NCBI GenBank assembly: GCA_012798645.1
Contig: JAAZMU010000013.1
Span: 1-5,466 of the forward strand
Reading direction: 5' to 3'
Source of the DNA: Patescibacteria group bacterium
GTDB lineage: Bacteria; Patescibacteriota; Minisyncoccia; Minisyncoccales; Minisyncoccaceae
DNA length: 5,466 nucleotides
Made by a program: the position numbers and the translations under genes
The notes under the pieces: model-generated
Seen by the model: only the letters and a program-made list of their open reading frames with translations
The model's database searches: none
Told to the model about the DNA's origin: nothing
Shown here: one piece after another, positions 1 to 5,466 of the stretch
How positions within the stretch are numbered: the stretch's first letter is position 1
Layout of the letters: each line of letters opens with the position of its first letter

Positions 1-19
1 GATATAATGATTTTTGAAG

Positions 20-57
20 ATTCTATTTTTTAAATTTATATGCCTAGAAAATAGAAT
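20..57. repeat. A/T-rich inverted repeat, possible weak terminator
   Basis: ATTCTATTTT at 20-29 is matched perfectly by AAAATAGAAT at 48-57, giving a possible 10-bp stem with an 18-nt loop. The stem has only one G:C pair and no T-run follows directly, so it would be a poor intrinsic terminator. Frame 1 is open from base 1 to a TAA at 31-33, so the repeat could lie across the tail of an upstream gene, but ten codons are too few to show that. In such A/T-rich DNA the repeat may also be chance. Confidence 0.35.
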
Positions 58-68
58 AATTAGCTAAC

Positions 69-99
69 TTGCTTTTATTCCTTTTTTAGGGTATACAAT
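69..99 (+). promoter_or_regulatory. Putative sigma-70-type promoter of the tRNA cluster
   Basis: A -35-like TTGCTT (69-74) is followed after 17 bp by TATACA (92-97); TACAAT (94-99) is an overlapping alternative with 19-bp spacing. Transcription would begin near 104-107, just ahead of the first tRNA at 112, leaving a very short 5' leader for RNase P to remove. The -10 also lies in an imperfect inverted repeat, GTATACA (91-97) with TGTACAC (103-109). The -35 matches the consensus only in TTG, so the call rests on spacing and position. Confidence 0.5.
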
Positions 100-111
100 A
101 TATGTACACGA

Positions 112-182
112 AGCGGTTTGGAGAAGTAGTATCTCGCCAGTCTCATAAGCTGGAGGCCTTGGTGCAATTCCAAGAACCGCAA
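112..182 (+). tRNA. tRNA-Met (CAT), initiator-like
   Basis: The cloverleaf folds fully. The acceptor pairs are 113-118 with 175-180, and A112·A181 is an unpaired 1·72 position as in bacterial initiators. The D stem is 121-124/132-135, with A11:U24 (122:134), another initiator trait. The anticodon stem is 137-141/149-153 with anticodon CAT at 144-146, and the T stem is 158-162/170-174. Reading it as an elongator from 113 would leave one base between acceptor and D stem and shorten the T stem, so the initiator reading fits better. Oddities: pairs 29:41 and 31:39 are A:U and U·G, so only 30:40 keeps the hallmark G:C. The D loop (125-131) is 7 nt with A at position 18, and T-loop position 55 is G164 instead of U. 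The discriminator is A182 and CCA is not encoded. It is a tRNA with high confidence; initiator identity is likely. Confidence 0.85.
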
Positions 183-190
183 CATTTAAA

Positions 191-263
191 GCCAGAGTAG
201 CTCAGGGGTTAGAGCACTCGTTTCATAAGCGAGCCGTCGTGAGTTCGAATCTCACCTCTGGCA
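191..263 (+). tRNA. tRNA-Met (CAT), elongator; Ile2 possible
   Basis: This is a canonical cloverleaf. The acceptor 191-197 pairs perfectly with 256-262, the D stem is 200-203/212-215 with C11:G24, and the anticodon stem is 217-221/229-233 with CAT at 224-226. The variable loop is 234-238, and the T stem 239-243/251-255 holds the standard TTCGAAT loop. The discriminator is A263; CCA is not encoded. A CAT anticodon may belong to elongator Met or to Ile2, whose C34 is converted to lysidine by TilS. E. coli Ile2 has C:G at both 4:69 and 5:68; here they are A:U and G:C, which favours elongator Met. It lies 8 nt after the initiator-like tRNA and 5 nt before tRNA-Asp, so the three are probably cut from one precursor. 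Confidence 0.93.
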
Positions 264-268
264 CATAA

Positions 269-342
269 GGACCCGTGGCGAAATTGGTTATCGTACCTCC
301 CTGTCACGGAGGGGGCTGCCGGTTCGAGTCCGGTCGGGTCCG
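269..342 (+). tRNA. tRNA-Asp (GTC)
   Basis: The acceptor 269-275 pairs with 335-341, and the D stem is 278-281/291-294 with one G·U. The anticodon stem 296-300/308-312 holds anticodon GTC at 303-305. The variable loop is 313-317, and the T stem 318-322/330-334 carries TTCGAGT. The discriminator is G342, the known identity base of tRNA-Asp. CCA is not encoded; the gene is followed by CAT. An open frame that runs into pheS can be read from 275 through this gene, but it is not real coding sequence. Confidence 0.96.
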
Positions 343-345
343 CAT

Positions 346-374
346 TTGCTTTTTTACCCCTTTTAAGATAGAAT
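346..374 (+). promoter_or_regulatory. Putative promoter of pheST-gyrB with near-leaderless start
   Basis: TTGCTT (346-351) is followed after 17 bp by TAGAAT (369-374), five of six bases matching TATAAT. Transcription would begin around 380-383, on or next to the pheS ATG at 383, so the message could be leaderless. This agrees with the lack of a Shine-Dalgarno sequence there. The layout and 20 of 29 bases match the site before the tRNAs. The 40-nt gap to tRNA-Asp has no room for a T-box, leader peptide or attenuator such as controls pheST in some bacteria. The T-run at 350-355 after the tRNA could instead help end tRNA transcription, or read-through may feed pheS. Confidence 0.45.
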
Positions 375-382
375 TATTGTAT

Positions 383-1429
383 ATGAAAATAGAAGATCTT
401 AAAAAGGAAGCACTTCAAAAATTAGAGAAATCAGCTAGTATTGCTGATTTAGAAAATATAGAAAAAGAATATCTAGGGAAAAAGGGAAGAATAAGGGAGT
501 TGTCCTTGTCTCTTAAAGACCTAGATTTAGAAGAAAGAAAACAAGCTGGCATTAAACTAAATAATCTATCTAATTCCTTAAAAGAAAAGCTTGAGCTTAA
601 AAGGAAAATGATGAAGTTAATGCAAATTCAGGAAAAGGAAGAAAAAGAGTTTTTAGATATAACAATTCCTTCTCCTAAAATTAAGAGGGGACATATTCAT
701 CCACTTTCTTTAGCAAGAAAAGAATTAGAAGACATATTCACTCATTTAGGGTTTTCTATTGTTGAGGGTCCTGAAATAGAAGACGAGTGGCATAACTTTG
801 ATGCCTTAAATTTTCCTTTGAATCATCCTGCAAGAGAAATGCAAGACACCTTTTTTATTAAACAAAGAAAAAGAGAAGAGCTTTCCCAAAACGAAAAATT
901 AATTTTAAGAACTCATACTTCCAATGTACAAACAAGATATATGGAAGCACACGTTCCCCCTATTAAAATAATCGTCCCTGGGAGAGTATTTAGAAGTGAA
1001 GCTACTGACGCAAGGCATGAAGTATGCTTTTATCAAATAGAAGGTCTTTTAGTTGATGAGAATGTTTCTGTGGCGAATTTAAAAGCAGTGCTTGAGAGTT
1101 TCTTGCAAGAGTTTTTTAGAAACAAAGAAGTTAAAATTAGATTAAGACCAAGCTACTTTCCTTTTGTTGAGCCAGGCTTTGAAGTTGATATGAGTTGCCT
1201 TGTTTGTAATCAAAAAGGATGCTCTACTTGCGGAAAAGAAGGCTGGATTGAGATTTTAGGCGCAGGTATGGTGCATCCAAATGTCTTTAAAAACTGCGGC
1301 TTAAACCCTAAGAATGTCACAGGTTTTGCCTTTGGAGTTTCCGTTGACAGGCTGGCTATGATGAAATACAAGATAGATGATATTAGATGGTTTCATAGTG
1401 GTGACCTAAGATTTTTAAAACAATTTTAA
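383..1429 (+). CDS. pheS: Phenylalanyl-tRNA synthetase, alpha subunit
   Basis: This is the catalytic subunit of the cytoplasmic (alpha-beta)2 enzyme that activates phenylalanine with ATP and attaches it to tRNA-Phe. It has 348 residues (E. coli about 327). Residues 1-90 form the charged, helical tRNA-binding arm with the family's YLGKKG motif (30-35). The class II core follows: motif 1 with GPEIEDEWHNFDALN (129-143), RTHTS (176-180), motif 2 from PGRVFR (199-204) to QIEGL (218-222), FRPSYFPF-like LRPSYFPF (254-261), and motif 3 with GFAFG (314-318) and DRLAMM (322-327). The protein ends in the family's DLRFLKQF. C272, C275, C280 and C283 form a C-X2-C-X4-C-X2-C knuckle, probably Zn-binding, before GWIEILGAGMVHPN; many non-proteobacterial PheS have a similar insert. 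The ATG at 383 is chosen because the frame open from 275 would overlap tRNA-Asp and add 36 unrelated residues. No Shine-Dalgarno is visible. An in-frame TTG at 377 is a weak alternative. Confidence 0.97.
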   Translation: MKIEDLKKEALQKLEKSASIADLENIEKEYLGKKGRIRELSLSLKDLDLEERKQAGIKLNNLSNSLKEKLELKRKMMKLMQIQEKEEKEFLDITIPSPKIKRGHIHPLSLARKELEDIFTHLGFSIVEGPEIEDEWHNFDALNFPLNHPAREMQDTFFIKQRKREELSQNEKLILRTHTSNVQTRYMEAHVPPIKIIVPGRVFRSEATDARHEVCFYQIEGLLVDENVSVANLKAVLESFLQEFFRNKEVKIRLRPSYFPFVEPGFEVDMSCLVCNQKGCSTCGKEGWIEILGAGMVHPNVFKNCGLNPKNVTGFAFGVSVDRLAMMKYKIDDIRWFHSGDLRFLKQF

Positions 1430-1432
1430 ATT

Positions 1433-3421
1433 ATGATTTTTTCCTATAACTTTTTAAATTCCTTTTTTAAAGAAAAGCTTCCTAGCATTAAAGAATTAAG
1501 CAATGAAATAACATTACATGCTTTTGAGGTGGAAAAGCCTCAAAAACAAGGGGATGATTATGCTTTAGACATTCAAATTATGCCAGATAGAGGAAGTGAT
1601 GCCTTAAGTCATCTTGGAATGGCAAGAGAATGCTCTGCCATACTAGGCTTAAAAAGAAAAGAGATTGAAACAGACTTAGTAGAAGATGAGTCTTTAGATG
1701 TTAATAAGTTTTTGTCAGTTCAAGTTAAAAGCAAAGATTGTATAAGATACACGGCAAGGGTATTAACTGGAATTGAGGTTAAAGAATCTCCTAAATGGCT
1801 AAAAGATAGGTTAAAAGTGTGCGGGATTTCTCCAGTTAATAATATAGTGGATGTTACTAATTATGTTATGCTTGAATTAGGGCAACCATTACATGCTTTT
1901 GATTATGAAAAGCTCTCGGAAAACAAGGCTTTATTCATTAAAAATGCTAGAAAAAATGAAAAGATTCAAATCCTTTCTGGGGAGAAAATAAGGTTAAATA
2001 ATAGTGTTTTAACCATAAGAGACGAAAAAGATGTTCTAGCAATAGCTGGTATAAAAGGCGGTAAAAAGGCAGAAATAGACGAGAGCACAAAAGCAATAGT
2101 GCTTGAATCTGCTAATTTTAGAGGCACTTCTATTTCTAAAACATCTAAGAAAATTAAATTAAGAACAGACTCTTCTTTTAGGTTTGAGCATAACATTGAC
2201 CCGAATCTTACCATTTTGGGAGTTAATAGAGCTACCCATTTAATCCAAAAGTTAACAGGTGCTATTGTTTTAAAAGGCGTGCTTGATGTTTCTAAAGAAG
2301 AACAAACTCCTAAAACAATTAGCTTAAATCTAAATTATTTAGAAAAGCTTTTAGGAATTCAGATCGATTTAAAAGATATTAAAGAAATTCTCAAGAGTTT
2401 AGAGTTTGAAGTTCAAGATAAAGTCAAGGAAAACTTGCAAGTTAAAATTCCTTCTTTTAGAAGAGATATTGAAATTCAAGAAAACTTAATTGAAGAAATT
2501 GGAAGAATATATGGATATGATAAAATCAAACCCGTTCTTCATTTAACAGGAGTTAAAGCAAAAAGAAACGAGAGCATTTTCCTTAAAAATAATTTAAGAT
2601 TATTATTCAAAGAGCTTGGATTCTCTGAAGTCTATAACTATCCTTTTATTGGAAAAAAAGACAAACAAGACTTTGGTTTTAATGGGTTAACAGAGATTAA
2701 AAACCCTATCACAGTTGATTCAGAATATCTAGTACCTTCTCTTATTCCTAACTTGATTAAGAACTTAAAACTTAATTTAAAGTATGAAAAAGAGATTAAG
2801 CTCTATGAAATAGGAAAGATCTTTAAAGGGAAAAAAGAGAGTAGTGCAATCTCTGCAATTATAGGGGAAAAGGATTACAGAGTTTTAAAAGCTTACCTTG
2901 AAGAAATTTTTAAAGATTTTGGAATATTTCGCGTTGAATATCTTCCTAATTCTAAAAAAGACTTTTTTAGCAAGCGAAGATCTGCTATAATAAAAGTTAA
3001 TAAAAAGGAAATAGGGAAGATAGGGCATTTATCAGCCTTTGTAGGAGAAAAATTAAACACTGACCCAGTCTTGTTTGAACTTGATTTTGATGTTTTTAAA
3101 GATCAAGCTATGGCAGAAAATGAGTTTAAGCCAATTTCTACTTTTCCTATTGCAGTGAGAGATATTACAGTAGTTGTTCCAAGCACTGCTTACACCCAAG
3201 AAATAATAGAAATTATTAAAATATCCGAAGCTAGCTTAATCAAAGACATTGAGCTTTTAGATGTTTTTAACGATGCTAAAGAGAATTTAAAAAGTATAAC
3301 TTTTAGGATTTATCTGCAAGCAAAAGATAGAGGACTTACAAATGAAGAAATAAGCAAAGTACAAGATAAAATAATTAGTAATTTAATGAAAAACCCAGCA
3401 TGGGAAGTTAAAAAATTATGA
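1433..3421 (+). CDS. pheT: Phenylalanyl-tRNA synthetase, beta subunit lacking B2 domain
   Basis: PheT partners PheS, binds tRNA-Phe and hydrolyses Tyr-tRNA-Phe. At 662 residues it is far shorter than the usual bacterial 790-800. B1 begins normally (1-35, ending HAFEVE), then the chain jumps at 36-44 to LDIQIMPDRGSDALSHLGMARE (start about 45), which in E. coli follows residue 150. The roughly 110-residue B2 OB-fold (EMAP/tRNA_bind type) is therefore absent. The B3/B4 editing module is present: VDVTNYVMLELGQPLHAFD (139-157), AGIKGG (205-210), VLESANF (223-229) and RTDSSFRFEHN (244-254), so the editing-site Glu and Thr are kept. B5 (about 295-365) contains PSFRRDIEIQENLIEEIGR. The FDX-ACB anticodon-binding domain occupies about 568-662, with FPIAVRDI (571-578). 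The ATG follows the pheS stop by 3 nt with no Shine-Dalgarno, implying translational coupling. The frame is intact and both ends are conserved, so this is a domain loss rather than a broken gene. Confidence 0.96.
   Translation: MIFSYNFLNSFFKEKLPSIKELSNEITLHAFEVEKPQKQGDDYALDIQIMPDRGSDALSHLGMARECSAILGLKRKEIETDLVEDESLDVNKFLSVQVKSKDCIRYTARVLTGIEVKESPKWLKDRLKVCGISPVNNIVDVTNYVMLELGQPLHAFDYEKLSENKALFIKNARKNEKIQILSGEKIRLNNSVLTIRDEKDVLAIAGIKGGKKAEIDESTKAIVLESANFRGTSISKTSKKIKLRTDSSFRFEHNIDPNLTILGVNRATHLIQKLTGAIVLKGVLDVSKEEQTPKTISLNLNYLEKLLGIQIDLKDIKEILKSLEFEVQDKVKENLQVKIPSFRRDIEIQENLIEEIGRIYGYDKIKPVLHLTGVKAKRNESIFLKNNLRLLFKELGFSEVYNYPFIGKKDKQDFGFNGLTEIKNPITVDSEYLVPSLIPNLIKNLKLNLKYEKEIKLYEIGKIFKGKKESSAISAIIGEKDYRVLKAYLEEIFKDFGIFRVEYLPNSKKDFFSKRRSAIIKVNKKEIGKIGHLSAFVGEKLNTDPVLFELDFDVFKDQAMAENEFKPISTFPIAVRDITVVVPSTAYTQEIIEIIKISEASLIKDIELLDVFNDAKENLKSITFRIYLQAKDRGLTNEEISKVQDKIISNLMKNPAWEVKKL
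1522..1545 (+). repeat. 8-bp perfect hairpin at the PheT B2-loss junction
   Basis: TTTTGAGG (1522-1529) and CCTCAAAA (1538-1545) form a perfect 8-bp stem with an 8-nt loop, which a T·G pair (1530·1537) could shorten to six. It covers codons 30-38 of pheT, right where alignment to full-length PheT proteins loses the B2 domain. It could be a deletion scar, an mRNA structure early in pheT, or chance; a repeat of this size is not rare in several kilobases of A/T-rich DNA. Confidence 0.4.
3402..3407 (+). promoter_or_regulatory. Weak Shine-Dalgarno-like site for gyrB
   Basis: GGGAAG lies 10 nt upstream of the gyrB ATG at 3418, inside the last codons of pheT. It is the only G-rich purine stretch near any start in the window. 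The spacing is long and the match incomplete, so stop-start coupling through the ATGA overlap is probably as important for gyrB initiation. Confidence 0.35.
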
Positions 3422-5322
3422 AAAATAAAAAGAATGAATACTCAGCTGATGCAATACAGGTTTTAGAAGGATTAGAACCAGTTAGAAAAAGACCTGGTAT
3501 GTATATTGGCTCCACTGGCTCCAAGGGGTTACATCATTTAATCTACGAAGTAGTAGATAATTCTTTAGATGAAGCAATAGGAGGCTTTGCCGATCATATT
3601 AAGGTTAGTCTGCTTAAAGACAATATGGTTAGAGTAGAAGATAATGGTAGAGGTATTCCAGTTGATATACATGAAAAAACAAAAAAATCAGCCCTAGAAA
3701 CTATATTAACCACGCTTCACGCTGGAGGTAAATTTGGTGGTTCCGCCTATAAAATATCAGGAGGACTTCATGGAGTTGGTATATCTGTTGTTTGCGCTTT
3801 ATCCACCTATTTAAAAGCTGAAGTCAAAAAAGACGGAGGTATTTTTATTCAAGAATATGATACAGCCGTGCCAAGAGACAAGGTTAAAAAAATTGGAGAA
3901 ACAAAAGAAACTGGCACCTCAATCACATTTAAGCCAGACAATCTTATCTTTAAAGAAATTAACTTTAATCGAAAAGTCATATTAGACCATTTAAGACAGC
4001 AAGCCTATTTAACTAAAGGAATTAGAATAGATTTCTATGATTTAAGAGATGAAGAAAAACCTTTTGAATATCATTTTTACTTTGAAGGAGGCATAAAAGC
4101 CTATCTAAACTATTTAATTAGAGATATTAAAATCTTAAATCCAAACCCATTCTATGTTTCCAAAGAAAAAGATGGCGTTTTAGTAGAAGTTGCTTTGCAG
4201 TATATAGACGAGATAGAACCTACTGAAGAAAGCTTTACAAACAATATATTCACAGAAGAGGGCGGTATGCACTTAACTGGATTTAGAACAGCTCTAACAA
4301 GATTAATTAATGATTATGCTAAGAAATTAGGAATCCTTAAGAATAATGAAAAGCTTTCAGGAGATGATGTTAGAGAAGGACTTGTTGCTGTTGTTTCAAT
4401 TAAAATAGTAGATCCACAATTTGAAGGTCAAACAAAATCAAAATTAGGGAACCCAGAAGCAAGAACAGCCGTAGAAGCAGTCACAGGAGAAGCTTTAGCT
4501 GATTTCTTAGATAAGTACGCCCGCGATACAAGAATTATTATTGAAAAATCCCTTTTGTCTGCAAAAGCAAGACAAGCTGCTAGAGCTGCGAGAGAAACTG
4601 TTTTAAGGAAAGGAATCTTAGAAGGCTTATCTCTTCCTGGAAAGTTAGCTGATTGTACCTCTAAAAAGCCTGAAGAATCAGAGCTTTATCTTGTGGAGGG
4701 AGATTCTGCTGGAGGTTCAAGTAGGCAAGCAAGAGACAGAAGATTCCAAGCCATTTTATCCTTAAAGGGAAAGATTTTAAATGTAGAAAGAGTTAGAATT
4801 GATAAAATGCTTGCTTCAGCTGAAATTAAAAACTTAATTATTGCCATGGGAACAGCAGTGGCTGAAGATTTTAACATTGAAAAATTAAGATACCATCGAA
4901 TTATAATCATGTGTGATGCTGATTCAGATGGAAACCACATCAAAACCTTAATTTTAACCTTGTTCTTTAGATATTTCAAAGAAATTATTGACAACGGTTA
5001 TTTATACATTGCAAAGCCACCCCTTTACAAGATTCAAATTGGAAAAGAAGCTAAATATGCCTATTCTGATGAAGAAAAAGATAATCTAATTAAAAACATT
5101 AAAAAGTTTTCCATTCAAAGATACAAAGGACTTGGAGAAATGAATCCTGAACAATTATGGGAAACAACCATGGATCCTAAAAAAAGAGTTCTTGTTCAAG
5201 TCACTATTGAAGATGCGCAAGAAGCCGACAAAGTATTTGATACATTAATGGGTAAAGAAGTTGCCCCAAGAAAAAGATTTATTCAATTATCAGCAAAAAA
5301 TGTTAGAAATTTAGATGTCTGA
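3418..5322 (+). CDS. gyrB: DNA gyrase subunit B
   Basis: This is the ATPase/TOPRIM subunit of the type IIA topoisomerase that, with GyrA, adds negative supercoils in the cytoplasm. It has 634 residues, the size of GyrB without the extra proteobacterial insert. The GHKL ATPase shows YEVVDNS (43-49, with catalytic E44 and N48), EDNGRGIP (74-81) and the lid HAGGKFGG...GGLHGVG (101-121). The transducer carries the QTK loop (338-340). TOPRIM shows EGDSAGG (427-433) and the metal-binding acidic triad D500, D502, D504. RYKGLGEMNPEQLWETTMD (568-586) and a NLDV end are typical of GyrB. D429 and K450 match E. coli quinolone-region positions D426 and K447. Differences from consensus include DADSDGNH instead of DADVDGSH, and S448 where LPLKGK is usual. 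The start overlaps the pheT stop as ATGA. ParE is the main alternative, but these motifs fit GyrB better; gyrA is not in view. Confidence 0.95.
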   Translation: MKNKKNEYSADAIQVLEGLEPVRKRPGMYIGSTGSKGLHHLIYEVVDNSLDEAIGGFADHIKVSLLKDNMVRVEDNGRGIPVDIHEKTKKSALETILTTLHAGGKFGGSAYKISGGLHGVGISVVCALSTYLKAEVKKDGGIFIQEYDTAVPRDKVKKIGETKETGTSITFKPDNLIFKEINFNRKVILDHLRQQAYLTKGIRIDFYDLRDEEKPFEYHFYFEGGIKAYLNYLIRDIKILNPNPFYVSKEKDGVLVEVALQYIDEIEPTEESFTNNIFTEEGGMHLTGFRTALTRLINDYAKKLGILKNNEKLSGDDVREGLVAVVSIKIVDPQFEGQTKSKLGNPEARTAVEAVTGEALADFLDKYARDTRIIIEKSLLSAKARQAARAARETVLRKGILEGLSLPGKLADCTSKKPEESELYLVEGDSAGGSSRQARDRRFQAILSLKGKILNVERVRIDKMLASAEIKNLIIAMGTAVAEDFNIEKLRYHRIIIMCDADSDGNHIKTLILTLFFRYFKEIIDNGYLYIAKPPLYKIQIGKEAKYAYSDEEKDNLIKNIKKFSIQRYKGLGEMNPEQLWETTMDPKKRVLVQVTIEDAQEADKVFDTLMGKEVAPRKRFIQLSAKNVRNLDV

Positions 5323-5466
5323 GCAAAATTTAATTTTATCAACTTTTATAAAACTGATTATAACTATTATCGCTTTAGCATTTATCATAGGCGGTTTAAT
5401 CGCCTCTAACTTTAACTTTGATTATGAGGTTAAATTATCTATTTTACCTAAAATAGACGAAAACAA
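5315..5466 (+). CDS. Small membrane-anchored protein, N-terminal part
   Basis: A frame opens at the ATG at 5315, overlapping the last 8 bases of gyrB (ATGTCTGA), and stays open to the window edge, giving 50 codons so far. After a short polar start (MSEQNLILST) comes a strongly hydrophobic stretch at residues 11-30, ending in FIIGGLIAS. That would be one membrane helix with a lysine (K13) near its start. The part after it is polar (NFNFDYEVK...), so the protein is probably a signal-anchor or exported protein. No cleavage site or lipobox is evident, and no family is recognised. There is no clear Shine-Dalgarno, so translation probably depends on coupling to gyrB. The short length makes the call moderate; the overlap pattern like pheT/gyrB and the coherent helix support it. 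Confidence 0.7.
   Translation, partial: MSEQNLILSTFIKLIITIIALAFIIGGLIASNFNFDYEVKLSILPKIDEN

Noticed and set aside
3..8. TATAAT as a -10 element
   Set aside because: No -35 can be seen because the window starts here, and the motif is common in A/T-rich DNA.
1..33. Possible tail of an upstream gene ending at TAA (31-33)
   Set aside because: Ten codons in one open frame are not enough to show coding; there is no recognisable C-terminus.
272..283. TGA recoded as Trp or Gly
   Set aside because: pheT and gyrB end on TGA at the family-typical C-termini and Trp is encoded by TGG, so the standard bacterial code fits. (The coordinates given are arbitrary; this concerns the whole window.)
343..382. 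T-box or Phe leader-peptide attenuator before pheS
   Set aside because: Only 40 nt separate tRNA-Asp and pheS, with no leader frame, no stem pair and no T-box motif.
1966..2214. 82-codon open frame on the - strand within pheT
   Set aside because: It lies wholly inside the conserved editing-domain coding region of pheT, has no start signal and resembles no family; it is an antisense shadow.
4686..4994. 102-codon open frame on the - strand within gyrB
   Set aside because: It is opposite the highly conserved TOPRIM region, which explains the sequence fully; no independent coding evidence.
1..5466. CRISPR arrays, insertion sequences, phage or toxin-antitoxin genes
   Set aside because: No spaced direct repeats, transposase motifs or such genes are seen; nearly all of the window is housekeeping genes and tRNAs.

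Overview
This A+T-rich bacterial window carries three tRNA genes followed by a tightly packed gene run: pheS, pheT, gyrB and the start of a small membrane protein. All genes read on the + strand. TGA works as a stop: pheT and gyrB both end on TGA exactly where their families end, and TGG encodes Trp. This argues against mycoplasma-type and Gracilibacteria/SR1-type codes. The A+T richness, 1-8 bp overlaps, near absence of Shine-Dalgarno sites, tRNAs without encoded CCA, a shortened PheT and gyrB outside its usual dnaA-dnaN-recF-gyrA setting suggest a streamlined genome, perhaps Patescibacteria (CPR). That placement is inference; no marker here proves it.

Layout. Bases 1-111 hold an A/T-rich inverted repeat and a promoter-like site. 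Bases 112-342 hold tRNA-fMet-like (CAT), tRNA-Met (CAT) and tRNA-Asp (GTC), only 5-8 nt apart. Bases 343-382 hold a second promoter-like site built like the first, with its predicted start almost on the pheS ATG. pheS (383-1429) and pheT (1433-3421) encode the two subunits of phenylalanyl-tRNA synthetase. gyrB (3418-5322) overlaps pheT by ATGA. A membrane protein gene begins at 5315 inside the end of gyrB and runs off the window.

The genes serve translation (initiation and elongation tRNAs, Phe charging) and DNA supercoiling, and probably form one transcript from pheS onward. I did not find a wholly new system. The most unusual points are an initiator-like tRNA that lacks two of the three hallmark G:C pairs and has an altered elbow (A18/G55), and a PheT that has cleanly lost its B2 OB-fold domain, with an 8-bp hairpin at the junction.
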